Shown here in pieces: positions 10,478 through 24,496 of a stretch of 64,000 nt of DNA. This DNA is from Liquidambar formosana. Taxonomy: Eukaryota > Streptophyta > Magnoliopsida > Saxifragales > Altingiaceae. The DNA lies in contig CM077824.1 of NCBI GenBank assembly GCA_039720395.1, forward strand, positions 24,319,278-24,383,277, read 5' to 3'. A model generated the notes under the pieces. That model was not told the DNA's origin. It saw nothing but the letters and a program-made list of their open reading frames with translations, and searched no databases. The stretch's first letter is position 1, and every line of letters starts with the position of its first letter. Made by a program: the position numbers and the translations under genes.

Positions 10478-13400
10478 CCAATAATATTCATATCCAAAAT
10501 TGAAGTCCAAGGTTAAATCAAAACTGCATAAAGATGTAAGGATCAAAAATACATTTTTATGAAAAATGTATTAAAATTTCCTATTATGTTTAGCATGTTA
10601 AAAGTCTCTACAGTTCACATGATTTGGAAAAGAAGTTGTTAGGGTTGCTTTTTACATTAGAAACTAAGTTTCCAATGTTTATGAAACATGTATTTTAAAT
10701 CAACACTTCAATAAGATCTTATTAAGCAAAAAACTATGATAGAATATCAGTCTTAGTTTGTAGTAGAATCATGTCTTGTAGAAACAAAATTAAATAAAGT
10801 TATCAAGATACCTCGGTAAAACAGAATAGATTGTAGATAAATATTCATATCCTCAAATATATATATATATATATATTCAAATCTTGATTTTCTTGATTCT
10901 ATGTAAACTAGACTCAAAAAATTTTGGGAAAATTTGCCTTAGGATGAAAACCTTCTCTTTATAAAATAAATTACCAATTTTATCTGAAATCATTTTGCTA
11001 GAATTTCAGAACAATATTAACCAATGAGTAGTATTTGAATTTCTGGGAATAACCCACGAAGAATTTGATTCTAAAACTTTATATACAAAAACTAGACATA
11101 ACAATGATATTTCTTGTAAACTTTCATAAAATTATAACATGGATAACCCCTTTAATAAATTCGTTCTAAACACTCTTTCTGCTGTAAAATGAAATATACA
11201 GCATAGCAGATTTATTTTGTAAATTCATTTTAAAATAGTTATTCAACTTCAAAAAGCATGAAAATCTCCATATTTGGAGTTCAATATCTTATGAATACAT
11301 AGGAGAAATAGAATTTATAAATAATGTTTCCAGCTGCAGATATAATTTAAACAACACAATATGTATAGAAAATTTCTGTATTTCCAGCATACAACTCATC
11401 TTTTCTAAAAATTCATAACTTTCTCAAATCTTAACAAAATTAAGTGACTCAAAAGCCCAATGAAATCTTGAGAAGTATACTTTTAGATTCCATGATTAGT
11501 TCTCATTAAAACAACACCCATTAAATCAGATTTCGAAGTAGAGTTTCATGTTCTAAAACTCTAACCTAAACTTTGAACTTCAATTATTTCTAACACTCTT
11601 AATCATTCCTCACCAAATTTTCATTAGTAACAATTACATGCTAAATGGATACAAAGTCCTCATATCTCAAACCTTTTACACCCATCCATCAAAAGAGGGA
11701 CACCATCCATGTTCCAAGAGGAAACCATAACCATCCATCAGGTGGAAAACCAACCATAAGGATAACCATTCCGGAATAAACCTTTAGAGCCTTTCACCCA
11801 AGGGCACTCTACACCCTTCTTGTTAAACAAGGGAGAATTTCTCAGTCAAACCATCGAGTAATGCATTCAAGGACAAGAGCCATTGTTCCATTTTAAATAT
11901 AAAATGAGTATTCAACCCTCCAATTTCAAAAATTCATAAAATTCATCTCAATTCTTTTCAAATCCAAACATGGCTCCTACTTTTCTCAGAAATCATTTCA
12001 AATACTTTTGTAGAACTTTTCACAAAACAAAATTTTCACAAACAGAGGGTTTCAAGATCTTCAAACTTAATAAAAATATTTATTTTCTATTTGAACACAT
12101 TTAAGTTTTTTTAATGCTGAAAACAGAACCATTCGTATTCAAAAATTCATAACTCACTCTATTGTTGTGCAAATAAGGTCATTCTTGAAGATTTGAAAAC
12201 TAGACTCAAAGCACTATACAAGAAAAATGATAATCCAATGAGAAAATATGGTTTCATTGATTATAAAACTAATTTGATTTTGTGGACAGTATGCTGGAAT
12301 TTAGTTCTAACACCGGTTCAATAGTAGAAAATCATTACTAAATTTTTTTTTAAAAAAAAGGAAAAGATATGGGCTTGAGACTTGTAGCATATGAAAATTG
12401 ACATAATATAGAGTATTTATACTAAAAATTATGAATTTACTTTAGGTGAAACTATAAGTACAAAATGACTGAAGTCAAATCATATATAGCATGGTCTGTT
12501 GTAACAGCTATACTCTTACAACTTTGTAAATTTAATTATCCATGCACTTTATTTATATAAACTATATTCTTATTCATGGGAGAAATAGAATCCTTATGCT
12601 TCTCGATAATACAACAATATTCAATTTATATAACAAAAATTTGTATACATACTTAGATACCAATTTTCTTCTTGTAGTATAGTTACTGTTCATTCTTTAT
12701 ATCAATTAACTCATATCTGCTATTTGATCCTTTAATAAGAACCATACTTGTGAATTCAAATTTTCAGTCTTCTCATCTATCCACCCTTAAAAGAAATTTC
12801 TAAATAGATCATGATAACACTCGTAGAACTAACCTAAGTACTTCATCTCAAAATTAAAAACGATATCTTTACTCAAATCTTGAACTCGTCCGCTTCCGAT
12901 ATAGAATTCTTTGACTCATCTCTCAACCTCACCCTCACCCTCACCCATCTTGAGCCTATTGGGAATATTGGGACTCTTGGTTCTCTCAACCTCACCCTAA
13001 CCCTCACCCATTTCAAGCCTGTTAGGACTGTTGGCACTATTGGTCTCTTGGGCCTCTTGTTACATCATTCCCCATCAAGAAGTCAGAGTTGTCACTTGCT
13101 TAAGAATTTCACTTTCAAATCTTCAACATGTGGTACACAAAGTCCATCTTGAAACCTATGCCCCTATCACTTCCAACTTTTCAAACCAAATGGGTATATA
13201 TATACATATATTTTGCCATCTTCAAGAGCTATTCATGGAATTTCTAACCTTGAGTTCCTGTTACATAATCCTAATAATGAGACTCGGATGCACTACTACC
13301 ATCAAAAGATATGAAATTCCGCTGTGAACTCAAACATTCTCCATTTCTACACATATCATATCTCGAACATAGTATAATCTTGAGACCCAAAATTTCAAAT

Positions 13401-13542
13401 ACTTCAACAATATGAATCACAACAACCTTAATTATTCAACTAAACGTCCAAATCTCAAAATTTTCTCATTTTAAAAATGCTAAAACTTAGGAATCTAATC
13501 ACCAAATAAAGATTTTAAATCCCAAAGAGATCTAATTCCTAA
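10478..13542 (-). mobile_element. Non-coding internal region of a minus-strand gypsy-type element
   Basis: This lies downstream (on the minus strand) of the PBS at 13,543-13,554 and is cut at 10,477 by the SIRE-like LTR. About 3 kb shows no gag, protease or pol homology on either strand. A short stretch near 12,920-13,010 repeats CTCACCCTCACCC. Either the element is a large non-autonomous derivative or its coding part was lost or lies beyond the SIRE-like insertion, left of the window. There is an (AT)n run at 10,857-10,876. No gene is supported here. Confidence 0.5.
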
Positions 13543-13554
13543 GCTCTGATACCA
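13543..13554 (-). other. Primer binding site for initiator tRNA-Met
   Basis: On the minus strand the text reads TGGTATCAGAGC, the standard complement of the 3' end of plant initiator tRNA-Met. It starts two bases after the LTR end GGGTCATTACA. It fixes the orientation of the element: LTR at higher coordinates, internal region at lower ones. Confidence 0.85.
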
Positions 13555-13556
13555 AC

Positions 13557-15407
13557 TGTAATGACCCGCAAATCATAACAAAATAAACTCTTTATAAATG
13601 AATTTCCTTTGAAATTACAAAATATTAAAAGCAGCAGCTAACCCAAATCTCGAATGAATGTACATTTCCCAACTCATTCAATAAAACTTACATCAACTTT
13701 ATAGAAATAACAACTAAATTAACCCATAATCTATTCAAATCACGATCCCTCTTCCAGTACGTGCCTCCAACATTGACTACCTGGAAGTGTTATTTATATA
13801 ACACAGTGAGGTAGACAACCCAGTGAGAAAACAACTGCACTTATTTTACACTACATCAATTTTAAACACAATGGGTATATTAATTGTCATTTTATAAACA
13901 TAACTTTTGAACGTGACATCTATGTTGTTTATACCATTCCCAATACGTCATGTACAATAGATTTCAAGATATAAAAATAACTTTCCAGAATACTACTCAT
14001 ATTGTGGTACATTATCTCATACTGATCTCAACATTAATAATTTCTCATACTTGAGCTTTCGTTGCCATTTGCAACCTACAAAACACAAATCAAAATCACA
14101 CACACAGGCCCACTTGCCGTTCATGTATGTTATCTCAGCCACAGCACATATGTCCCTATCATATGTGTATACCAGTTATGGCCCACTTGCTCAATAACCC
14201 AGTACATTAGTGCACTAACTGTAGGGCATACCTGACTAGATCCGCCCCGGCTGACCCACCACAATTCGTTAGTAACCACAATAATAATCATAATAATCCA
14301 TATTTAATGGAAAAATCTCACATATAAGAATGTGCCACGATATGAAATAATATTATTTCTAAATATAATGGAATAATCCACACTCATATTTCCCAAGAAA
14401 ATCTTATCTCAAAAGAAATCTCTGTCTTAGGTTCTATTCAAATTAATCATCTCTTTATACACACAGCAAATAACTTAATTCTTAAGCTTGTATCAAATTT
14501 ATTAATAATAGAGAGAAAATTTTACAACTCAACATAATTATAAAAACTTGGCTTTTATTTCATAAAAGCAATCCCTCACACAAAAGGGTGAAATTTGCTA
14601 ATACTTTTCTTTAACCAAACATCACACTTGCACTTCTTAAAATAGGATAGCTTAGGTTTGAAAATTCATAACTAAATCCAAAAAATTCCAAATTCAATGA
14701 TTCAACCTGTTTTAGAAAGCTTTAACAACGTACTATTGAAGAAAAATAGCAATTGATCACCACCCAAAAGCCATGTGGTTCGAAAATCACTTCAAAGTCA
14801 AACAATAGAATGTGGAAATCCAAAGACAACTTGGAGTAAAAGGTGCATTCAATTTTCTAGGTTTATTTTATAAAGATTTGGGTTTCGAAACTTATTTTAA
14901 TAAAAACTAGATTCATAAAGCTTTCAAACCATATAAATTTCGCATCAAACAAACTTCGATAACTATTTTAAATTCAATTTCGAATATAACCCATAGCAGC
15001 AACTCAGGTTCAACTTTGGAAATTTACCAAAAATCGAATTTTTAATATTTTTAGTTGAAACCAATGGCAAGAGAATCACTTGTAAATGTATTTTAAATAC
15101 CCTAAAATCCTAGACCTAAAATCAAAGTCCATATACAAAAAATTCTCATAAAATCGTTTACTGTACAGGATTTTCAGGATAACACAAGGGAATTAGGTTT
15201 AAACTTGGGAAGCATTAAAGCTTCAAGAACCTTTCTAATAGACATACTTACATCAAATTGTTCCAAATTGATGTTATAAAATAAGAGGAGATGGTTTTCT
15301 CACTTGAAATATAAATCTTGGTTGCCCAATTCAAGCTCCCAACTTCAAAACCGTAAATTCCTCTTCTTCTTCTCCTTCATCCTCTTTCTCTTTCTCTTAC
15401 TCAGTCA

Positions 15408-15442
<35 letters not shown>

Positions 15443-15966
15443 ATGTTCTCACTCTCACTCTCACGCTTTTATTTTTTTTCCCTGTTCCCATAGTCCTCTT
15501 GCTCAGAAGTAATGGATATATATATATATAGGGTGAATAATATAGTAGCCCATAGACAAGTGGTAGTGGAGAGGGGTATAGTTGCCCATAGATTATATTT
15601 ATAAGATGTTAAGTTTAGAGACAATGTTAACTCTCACTGCCACACGTAGAATGCAAACTCATCCAAAAGGATATAATATATATATCAACAGAAGATAGTG
15701 GAAAGTACAAGAAGCTTATAGAATGCTCAAGAGTTTAAAATTACAAATTGTCACTATTCAAAATTATATCATGCCTCTAAATCTATTACAAACCCAATAG
15801 ACTTGAGGTTCACAAAATAATTTAAAGTCTAATAACTTGGCCCAACCCAATGCATGAATAAAAATAAGAAATCTTATCTCATATAAATAATATATATTCT
15901 TTTCAAATAAAATTCAACCCCAACGTAATTTCAAATTAACATATAATAAATATCTAGGGTGTTATA
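13557..15966 (-). mobile_element. 5' LTR of a gypsy-type element (~2.4 kb)
   Basis: On the minus strand the LTR ends GCGGGTCATTACA just before the PBS. Its start is placed at 15,966, where the minus strand reads TATAACACCCTAG, taken as a mutated TGTAACACCC. It holds a (TC)n stretch at about 15,412-15,442 and a (TA)n tract near 15,516-15,530. The start point is less certain than the end, because the first dinucleotide is TA, not TG. Confidence 0.6.
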
Positions 15967-16569
15967 AAGAGAGTCCCAAAATGCGTATCCTTAAAAATAG
16001 GGAAAAATATACGCAGGGCTTGGGTTATCGGTTAAGTGAACTGGTTGGACCAGTTGGCCCAATCATTGGGTGAACCAGTCACCTGAGAGTCTCCTTTTGT
16101 TTCACCCGGTTTTGACTTATTTCAAGCTTCTACCTTAAAATGGCCATATCTTTGTCAATTTAACTCCAATTTAAGTGATTCAAAAGCTAAAATTTCAAGG
16201 ATTCAATGTAGAATAAGTCTAAAATATTCTTAGACCAAAAATTCCTTACCACAGTCAAGTGGTTGAGTTTTAACAAGGTAGTTAACCAAAAAAATGGTCA
16301 ATTAGCCATAGGGTAATATGGTAAATCAATCCAAAACCTATTCAATAATTAAATTGGCACTTCAATTAGACTCATTTCATCATTTTAAGACCAATGGAAC
16401 AATCCAGAACAAGTTTCAGAGTCAATTGAAAAGTATACGAAGTGAAAAATGAGATTGCCCTTCAAGTAGCAAAAATTCTAATTAACTATCCAAACCTATC
16501 TGGAATTGAACCAAATTGCACACATATATCCTAAATGCACCTAAAAACTAAATACAAGTGATGGAATGC
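15967..16569. other. LTR-like flank, no gene
   Basis: About 600 bases between the gypsy-type LTR and the CACTA end. No ORF or RNA gene is evident. The text resembles the LTR piece at 1-554 in the order of short phrases, so it is probably a remnant of a related LTR. TGC at 16,567-16,569 would be the left half of the 3-bp CACTA target duplication. Confidence 0.4.
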
Positions 16570-18019
16570 CACTACAACAAAATAGAGTATTCACGACGTG
16601 CGTTGCACGTCGTGGAAGACCTTTTACAAAGCACATGCGCATATCGTGTAGCGCCATGCCGTGGAAAGTCGGGACTAATTAACGATGTGCATTGTACATC
16701 ATGAATAAATTATTCACGATTTGCAATGTGCGTCGTAAATAACTTATTCACTACTAGGGGTGCAAACGAGCTGAGCCAAGCCGAGCCGAGCTTTTGAGTG
16801 GTCAACTCGGGCTCGTTAGAAAGCTCGATCTCATGAGCCCAAGCCGAGCTTTTTAACGAGCCTTAATTTCGTGCTTAAGCTCGGCTCGTGAGAAAATACT
16901 AAAGCTCTAGCTCAGCTCGATTGGCTCATTTAAATTTTTTTTTTTTTTCACTAAAAACCCATAAACCCATGGTATTTCTAGCAAATAAAAGGAGAAAATC
17001 CAGCAAACAAAGGGGCAATCGAGCAAATAAAGCGATGAAAATATAGTAAATTAGATTTAGATCCAACATTTAGAGTGCAAACAATGAAAATTATGAAATA
17101 TATACACTAAAACCATCTTAAAAACATATAAAAATGAAACATATATCCAATAATCCAATATACTCAGCATCAAAAAAAAAATAGAGAAAATATATCTGAT
17201 GGTGACGGTTCATAGGCGATAGTCCAACAACTGCTCAACGGTGGCGTTAACTATGGCAGGAGATTCGACGGCGACGAATAAACACAGCAGCTCCATAGAT
17301 CTGAGGCGGGAAGAATCATCGATGACAAAGAGGCTCGAGTACTCAAACAATCATAGATATGAGATGAAAGCTCGCCGTGAATTCTCACTGTCGATGAAGT
17401 GGTGATGTACAGTGGTGAGCCAATGAGATAGCGGGAGCTTGGCGGTGAAGTGACGAAAGGAGATCGTCCGACAGTGGAGCGTTGGTGGCGTCAACGGCAG
17501 ATAGGAGATCTCTGCTTGGTTAGTTGTGCATGAAAGAGACAGAGTAGGAGGGTTTAGCTCAATCGTTCAGGCTATAGCACCATCAAAGAGGAGATTTAGA
17601 GAATTAGAGCAAAATGAGTGAGTTTGAAGACTTTTAGGGTTAGCTTAGGTTTATATATAGAGAGAAAACGACGCCGTGTTTAAGTTAAGTTAGGGAAAAT
17701 AATAGAAATTATAGATTGGTCCGGCTACTGTAAAGTAATGGTAAATAAACATAGTTACTAGCCATTCTTAGTTAAGTTTGTAGTCATTTAATATGAAGTT
17801 ACTAGTAATTTGTATTGATAATTCACTGTAGACCCCCAAATTTTGCTGGGCCGCCTCCGGACAAAATCGATTAACCCGTCAACAGTACAATTAAGTCGAG
17901 CACACTCTGTACCTAACTTCATTCACCCTGTCTTACCCACTAGGCCAAGGCCTCTCCTCCAATTCAACCTCCGACATTTGAAGCCCAAGAACCAAGAATG
18001 GGCATGGGGCCTGAAAACC

Positions 18020-19440
18020 CTAAATCAAACCCTTAATCAGCACTAGGTGGTTCGATCTCTAATAATCTTTGATCCAACGGTCAATTCAACCGTAGCATCA
18101 TCAATTTAACATTCCTAGAGCAGTTTGGGATCATTTAATTGAGAATCAGAGGGCATGAGCCCTCTAATCCCCAATTCATCTTGAATCAAACCCCTAAATC
18201 AGCACTAGGTGGTTCGATCTCCAAAAATCCTTGATCCGACGGTCAATTCAATCGTAGGATCTTCAATTCAATATCCCTAGAGCAGTCTAGGACCATTTAA
18301 TTGAGAATCAGAGGGCACGAGCCCTCCGATCCCCAATTCACCCCGAATCGAACCCATAAATCGACACTAGGTGGTTCGATCTCTAACAATCTTTGATCCG
18401 ATAGTCAATTCAGCTGTAGGATCTTCAATTCAATATCCCTAGAGCAGTCTAGGACCATTTAATTGAGAACAAAGGGCACGAGCTCTCCGATCCCCAATTC
18501 ACCTCAAATTGAACCCCTAAATCAGCACCGGTGGTTCGATCTCCAACAATCTTTGATCCAACGGTCAATTCAGCCGTAGGATCTTTAATTCAATATCTCT
18601 AGAGTGGTCTAGGACCATTTAATTGAGAATCAGAGGGCACGAGCCCTCCGATCCCCAATTCACCCTAAATCGAACCCATAAATCGGCACTAGGTGGTTCG
18701 ATCTCCAACAATCTTTAATCCAACGGTCAATTCAGCCGTAGGATCTTCAATTCAATATCCCTAGAGAGGTTTAGGACCATTTAATTGAGAATTAGAGGGC
18801 ACGAGCCCTCCGATCCCCAATTCACCTTGAATCGAACCCCTAAATTAGCACTAAGTGGTTCGATCTCCAACAATCTTTGATCCGACGGTCAATTCAGCCG
18901 TAAGATCTTCCATTCAATATCCCTAAAGAGGTCTAGGACCATTTAACTGAGAATTAAAGGGCACGAGCCCTCCGATCCTCAATTCACCCCAAATCGAACC
19001 CCTAAATCGGCATTAGGTGGTTTGATCTCCCACAATCCTTGATCCGACGGTCAATTTAGCCATAGGATCTTCAATTCATATCCCTAGAGTGGTCTAGGAC
19101 CATTTAATTGAAAATCGGAAGGCACGAGCCCTCCGATCCCCAGTTTACCCAAATCGAACCCCTAAATCGGCGCTAGGTGGTTCGATCTCCAACAATCTTT
19201 GATCCAACGGTCAATTTAGCCATAAGATCTTCAATTAAACATCCCTAGAGCGGTTTAGGATCCTTTAATTGAGAATCAAAGGGCACATGCCCCCCAATCC
19301 CCAAATCACCCAAAATCAAACCCCTAATGCAACTTTAGGTGGTTCAATTCCCCATAATTTCTCATTCAATGGTCAAACCGACTGTTAGATCTTCAATTCA
19401 ACCCCTCAAGATCAATGCAGGACCATTTGATCAAAGATCG
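18020..19440 (+). repeat. Nine-unit tandem array, period 160-162 bp, inside the Tat-like LTR
   Basis: The phrase AGGTGGTTCGATCT or a close variant recurs at 18,045, 18,207, 18,369, about 18,529, 18,691, 18,853, 19,015, 19,175 and 19,337. Each unit also contains CGACGGTCAATTCA, TAGGATCTTCAATTCA, AGGACCATTTAATTGAGAA and GGGCACGAGCCCTCCGATCC. Inner units are most alike and edge units more diverged, as expected for unequal exchange. Internal tandem arrays are known in Ogre/Tat LTRs and can seed satellite DNA. Confidence 0.92.
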
Positions 19441-21246
19441 GGCCTCATTCGGCTCATGATCGACAAAACCCTAATTGTAGAGCCCTACAGGCATCATACT
19501 CGCATCTGGGCCATTCAATCCCACCCTAGAGGGTGCACACTCCACTCTCTGGTCCCAAATCAAGTTTAGGAACCCAAAGTTTCAATCCCCATTCAAGATC
19601 AACGGTCGAATCCCACCCAATCATAGATTGAACACGATCGCGCGATCGTACGACCCCACTGTAGGGCGGACCACCACCATAGGCCCACCTCAGTGGCCCC
19701 ACAGCTTCTAGAAGCACACACTGCCCAAGAAACACAAGTTCCCATGTGTGATGATGAGAAATCATCACAATGTGGGAAAAGTATGCCCACGCTGGCCAAA
19801 CTAGCGTGGGGAGATCTTGCTTTCGGCTTTACAGTAGCCTGTGGCCGCCTACGGCCATAATCTAATTGCCTAGATGGGATTGCCTGCCACGCTAGCCAGG
19901 CCAACGGGGCTATGCCTGCCATGCCAGCGCTGTTAGGCAGTTTGCCCTTTTACCACCTTTTGACCACCTTGCCCTCATCAAATGAGGTAATTCCTTCATC
20001 AAACAAAGCTCAAATGCCCTCCACGTCCCATGTGACCAAAATGCCCTTCCAAATGACCATTTTACCCCTAAAAGTCCATGTTTTCCTATAAATAGCCCAC
20101 ATTTTATTCATTAAGGGGATCCAAAAAAAAAAAAAAAAAAGAAGCCAAGCCAAACCTCAAATCCCCTAATCCCTAACCCAATTCCATCTCTCCCACACTC
20201 AATTAGGAAGCCTTAACCCATCTCATCTTTATACCAAAAACTCCCAACCCATACACAAACCATTCCATCCAAAGAAAACCATCCTAAACACCAACCCAAT
20301 TCCATCCATCACAAAAAGAAACCTACCACATATCCTCTCAAAAACCCTTTCACACAAATTTGGGGGCTGTTCTTAAAGGAAAATCCAAGGGTTGAACCAC
20401 CCAAAGTGCATTTGGATAGCATAAAAGAGGTACGAATTCTGCTGCAGTTTTACTACAGAAAGACTGTCAATTTCGTGTCTGCTGAGGGGCAACTTCACTT
20501 CTGCTGACTGGTAACTCCACTGTTACCACACTTCCTCCACTAATTCACTCCACCACTTCATCCACCACTCCACCACCTTCCAAGGCATACTTAGAACCTT
20601 CAAAGGAGCACCTCAAAGGGGAGATTTTCAAGCCTAGGAAAGGAGCACTCAAGCCTAACTAGGTCAAAGCTAAGGTGAAATCACCTACACTAGGTGAGCT
20701 TCCCTTTTAAATTTCATTCTTAAGCTTTTTACTTTAATTTCCTATTAAGCTCATTATTAATTGCAACCTCAATATGTGATTGTCACCCTTCTTGCCTTTG
20801 CCCGAGTATGTACATGGGCCTCCTAACACGTGTCGTGAAGGGATCAAAGTCTGGTATGGTGGGTAAAAGGCAGGAAGACCCTAAACCACCCTTTGTATGC
20901 AAACCATTCCAATAGGTTGCTAGCACCCATTTTTCATTTCCTTTGATCGCATGTGAGCTTGCATTTATGATGTGTGAAATGGAAAGTTAAGCATATCAAA
21001 AGGTTGAGATGATGTTTAAACAGAATCAAATTTGGCAAGGTTAGGTTTATGCATGCATGCATATTGTTTACACTAACCTCTTCTTGTTTCCTTGTTGGTA
21101 ATCATAATCAACTTAAACATAAAATAATCTCCTTTAGCTACGGAGCTTATCGGACTTAATTGAATATCCCCATGCTTGGATAAATGGACAAATACATGGA
21201 CTTAGACAAATTCATTCAAAATAATTGTTCTCATTTTTCATTTTCT

Positions 21247-21401
21247 TTATTTAGAGGCTATGGCTTTTCGCTACCCTCTGGGTTGTGGTCGTTGCGACCC
21301 TTTGCCCCTTTGCTTGTACATTTCCAGCTTTATTTATCGCTTTATTTAGAGGCTATGGCTTTTCGCTACCCTCCGAGTTGTGGTCGTTGCGACCCTATGC
21401 C
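21247..21401 (+). repeat. ~95-bp duplication in the Tat-like LTR
   Basis: TTTAGAGGCTATGGCTTTTC and the following GGTCGTTGCGACCCT appear twice, about 95 bp apart, with few differences. The GGTCGTTGCGACC part is a perfect short dyad. Confidence 0.8.
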
Positions 21402-22461
21402 CTAATATTTGAGCACTTTTCATTTTGAGGTCACTTGACCCTTTCATTTTATGTACATATACCTATGCTTTTCAAAGCAATAAACATCGCATTCATGAAT
21501 TCCAAACCATGCCAAGGTTGATTACGTTTATATATCTTTTGACATCTTGATATGTTCATCTTGAAATTTCATGCTATATTGATATTTCAATTCTATTCCC
21601 ATGTGAATAAAGTTCAACTAAAGACTTGAGATAATCTATCATGCTATGGATAAAGAGTTTACAGTATCAAATGCTTAAAAACTCATCCATAGCATAATAG
21701 CTTATCGCCATCAAATAGACTTAATCAATTGACCCGCCAGATTCCAATGAATTACTTTACCCCTGATCTAGGAACTCCTGCATGTCCCTATGTTACGTAG
21801 TAAGAACTCAATCCTTGAGAGATTTAATGGATTACATTTTTATTCAATTAATTCAAGTGCGCACCAAGACTGGATTCAAATTCCTCCCAAAACCATCTTT
21901 AAAGCTCCAAGAGCTCTAAGTACTTTTTCAAAAGGTCTTCTAAAAATTGAAAGTGATTTTTTACATCTTAAATCCTTGCTGAAAGATTCATACCTGGGTG
22001 GCACCATCTTCCTACCAATCATTTTTTACAACATCACCATCTTTATCAAATAAAGATTTAGATTCAAAAATAGCCTCTTGCCATCAAGCAAACTGTTGAT
22101 ACGCGCATCATTTTAATCGATGAGTTCATTCCAAAAATGACTTAGTTATTTCTTTTCATTAAAAGGGCACGTGCTCTCTTTCCAAAAACATCATTTTATG
22201 ACATGAAGTCAATTTTCCAAAACCATCATTCTATGCTAGATCTCCTTTTAGTATGGATCGAGATTCATAAAGTTTTACTTTCATTTTGTTTAACAAGATT
22301 TCTTTACACTTCAAAAGTGTTCTTTTCTCAATTAAATACATTTTTCTTCCTTCAAAAGGAACCCCTGTCTTCAAAAGGCAATCTTTTCTCTTCCAAAGAG
22401 AACATCCCTTTTACTTCAATAGCTTTCAAAAAACATCATTTTCTTTACCCATTCCATCGAC

Positions 22462-24114
22462 TGTTAGAGTTATGCCCTAGAGTCAATCATAGAGATTATT
22501 GTTTAGGGACAAAGGAACAATCATTTTATTTCATTTATGTATGTCACATTTATTATTGATTTAATAAAAGGGCTTATTCTATTATATTTGTATGCATCAT
22601 TTATATTTACATAATATGTCCATGGAGTTAGAGTTGAGAATATTGAATTATAAAGAGTTGTAATTATGAGATTGAAAATATATCTCTGTACTAAACTCCT
22701 AAATCATTCCTAGTTAAAGGTTCGCTATGATGGACAGTAATGAACCATAGGACTAGCACTTGTTAGGTTGACTCTATAGGAGGATAGCTGGTCTCAAGTT
22801 ATTTGTGTGGAGACACTACAACCAACAAGTGGGTGCCTATTAATAGAATAGGTACACTAAATGTGACCAAAGATTTGAGATAAACTGAATGGAGTTCTAA
22901 CTTGCCTGTCAATCAGTTTCTCAATGTTATAGTGGTACAAGTAATCCTTAGACCTAAGACACCATAGTTACCTTATGCATATAGCTTTAGAAGTTTGATA
23001 ACACTAAGTGCAGATCCTATTCAAGGGTCTGTAAAGGTGTTCATTAGCCCTATTGCTATGTGTATGAAGGCATATGAGTGATCAACAAGGAATCCATTAC
23101 TCTCAGGAAAAAGGGAAAGAATGTCACATATAGCATTCATAATATAACTCATTCAGTCCATGGCCATGGCAGTGTGAATATGGAAAGGAGTTTCCATAAG
23201 TTCATCATTGAGTTAATATTTATGAATGAGTATAAAGTAATTGAACTAGGGACTTGATAGACTTCCATGACCTATTAGTTCAATTGGAGACATTGTGTAA
23301 ATAGAAGGATGTAATTGTAACCTATAAACTATAATAGAAGGGTTCTATGTTAGATCTTATTCACTTCATTAAAGACAACACCATGAACCATATGCTAGGT
23401 GTTATTCATGGTTAGTAGAAGCCCTAATTGATAAAAGTGAGTTATAATCAATTAGAGAATTGGAAGGAGTTCCAATTAGACCCTAAATGGAAAGAGTTCC
23501 ATTGTGCACATCTCATGCTATTCCTACTACTTGATGATGTGAACCCAATGGGTCATACATTGATCATACAAGATGAGCTTTAAAGTTTATGAGAGAAAGG
23601 GTAAAGGTGAATAAAAGAATAGTTCTTTGTAGCCTATTTATATTTGATATAATTTACAGGGGTTATTGTGCAATTTAGAGAAATTTCATAAAACCCTAAT
23701 AGGGTTCCCCCTAGAGCCGGCCCCATTGAGTGTGGACTATATAAGTCACACTTTGATGTGTGACATCATCATTTTTTGAAGAAACCAAGGGTTGGCCGAA
23801 ATTTCCAACTGCCCTCTCTCTCTCTCCTCTCTTCTCCTACACTAGCAACAACAAAGAAAAGGAGGAAAAGACTTGAAGCCCTAGCTAGGTGTGGATACCA
23901 TTGGAGGCAGCACGCTTGGGCTGCTCATTCACCACTGTCCAAAGTCAGAGCTTAGAGCAAAAAGGAGAAGACAACAAAACTGTAAGTGTTCTAACCCTCT
24001 TCATAGTTAGGGTTTGATTTTGTGTTATGCATAGTTAGATTCATGGGTTAGGGGATCAAAGGAAAAATTTTTATATTCTACACTTCTATTTTTCCTCTTG
24101 TATGATTCCCAACA
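22462..24114 (+). mobile_element. BARE/Angela-like solo LTR, copy B (TSD TCGAC)
   Basis: The 1,653-bp insert begins TGTTAGAGTTATGCCCTAGAG and ends TTCCCAACA, with TCGAC at 22,457-22,461 and 24,115-24,119. It aligns throughout with copies A, C and D. No internal element sequence is present. Inserted in the Tat-like LTR. Confidence 0.93.
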
Positions 24115-24496
24115 TCGACTTCAAAAGTCTCGAGTTTTCCAAGAATCCAAAAGAGGTTCGCACCTGATATTAATTCTTTAAAAAATGGACTCACATCATT
24201 TCCATTTCCATCCTTTCATAAAGGATTGATTTTACCACTAAAAGATAGGGATACTTTAGAGTTAATCAATTTGACCTAAGATACCCAAAAGAAGAAAGGC
24301 GAATTTGTGGTCCTTTCAAATAATTTTCATTCACAACCTTAAGGCATACTTTTCCAAACATCAACCCTTTCAAAAAAAAACTTTACTCTAATGCCTTTAA
24401 GGATCTCTCTTTCAAAATGACAGAATTCACCACCCTTCAAAAGGGTATTCTATGTCAAATCATTCGTACAGGAAATCAACAATACTAAATGGGATT

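Noticed and set aside
12880..13327. Frames of 90 and 98 codons
   Set aside because: The first is built on CTCACCCTCACCC repeats; both lie in non-coding retrotransposon sequence.
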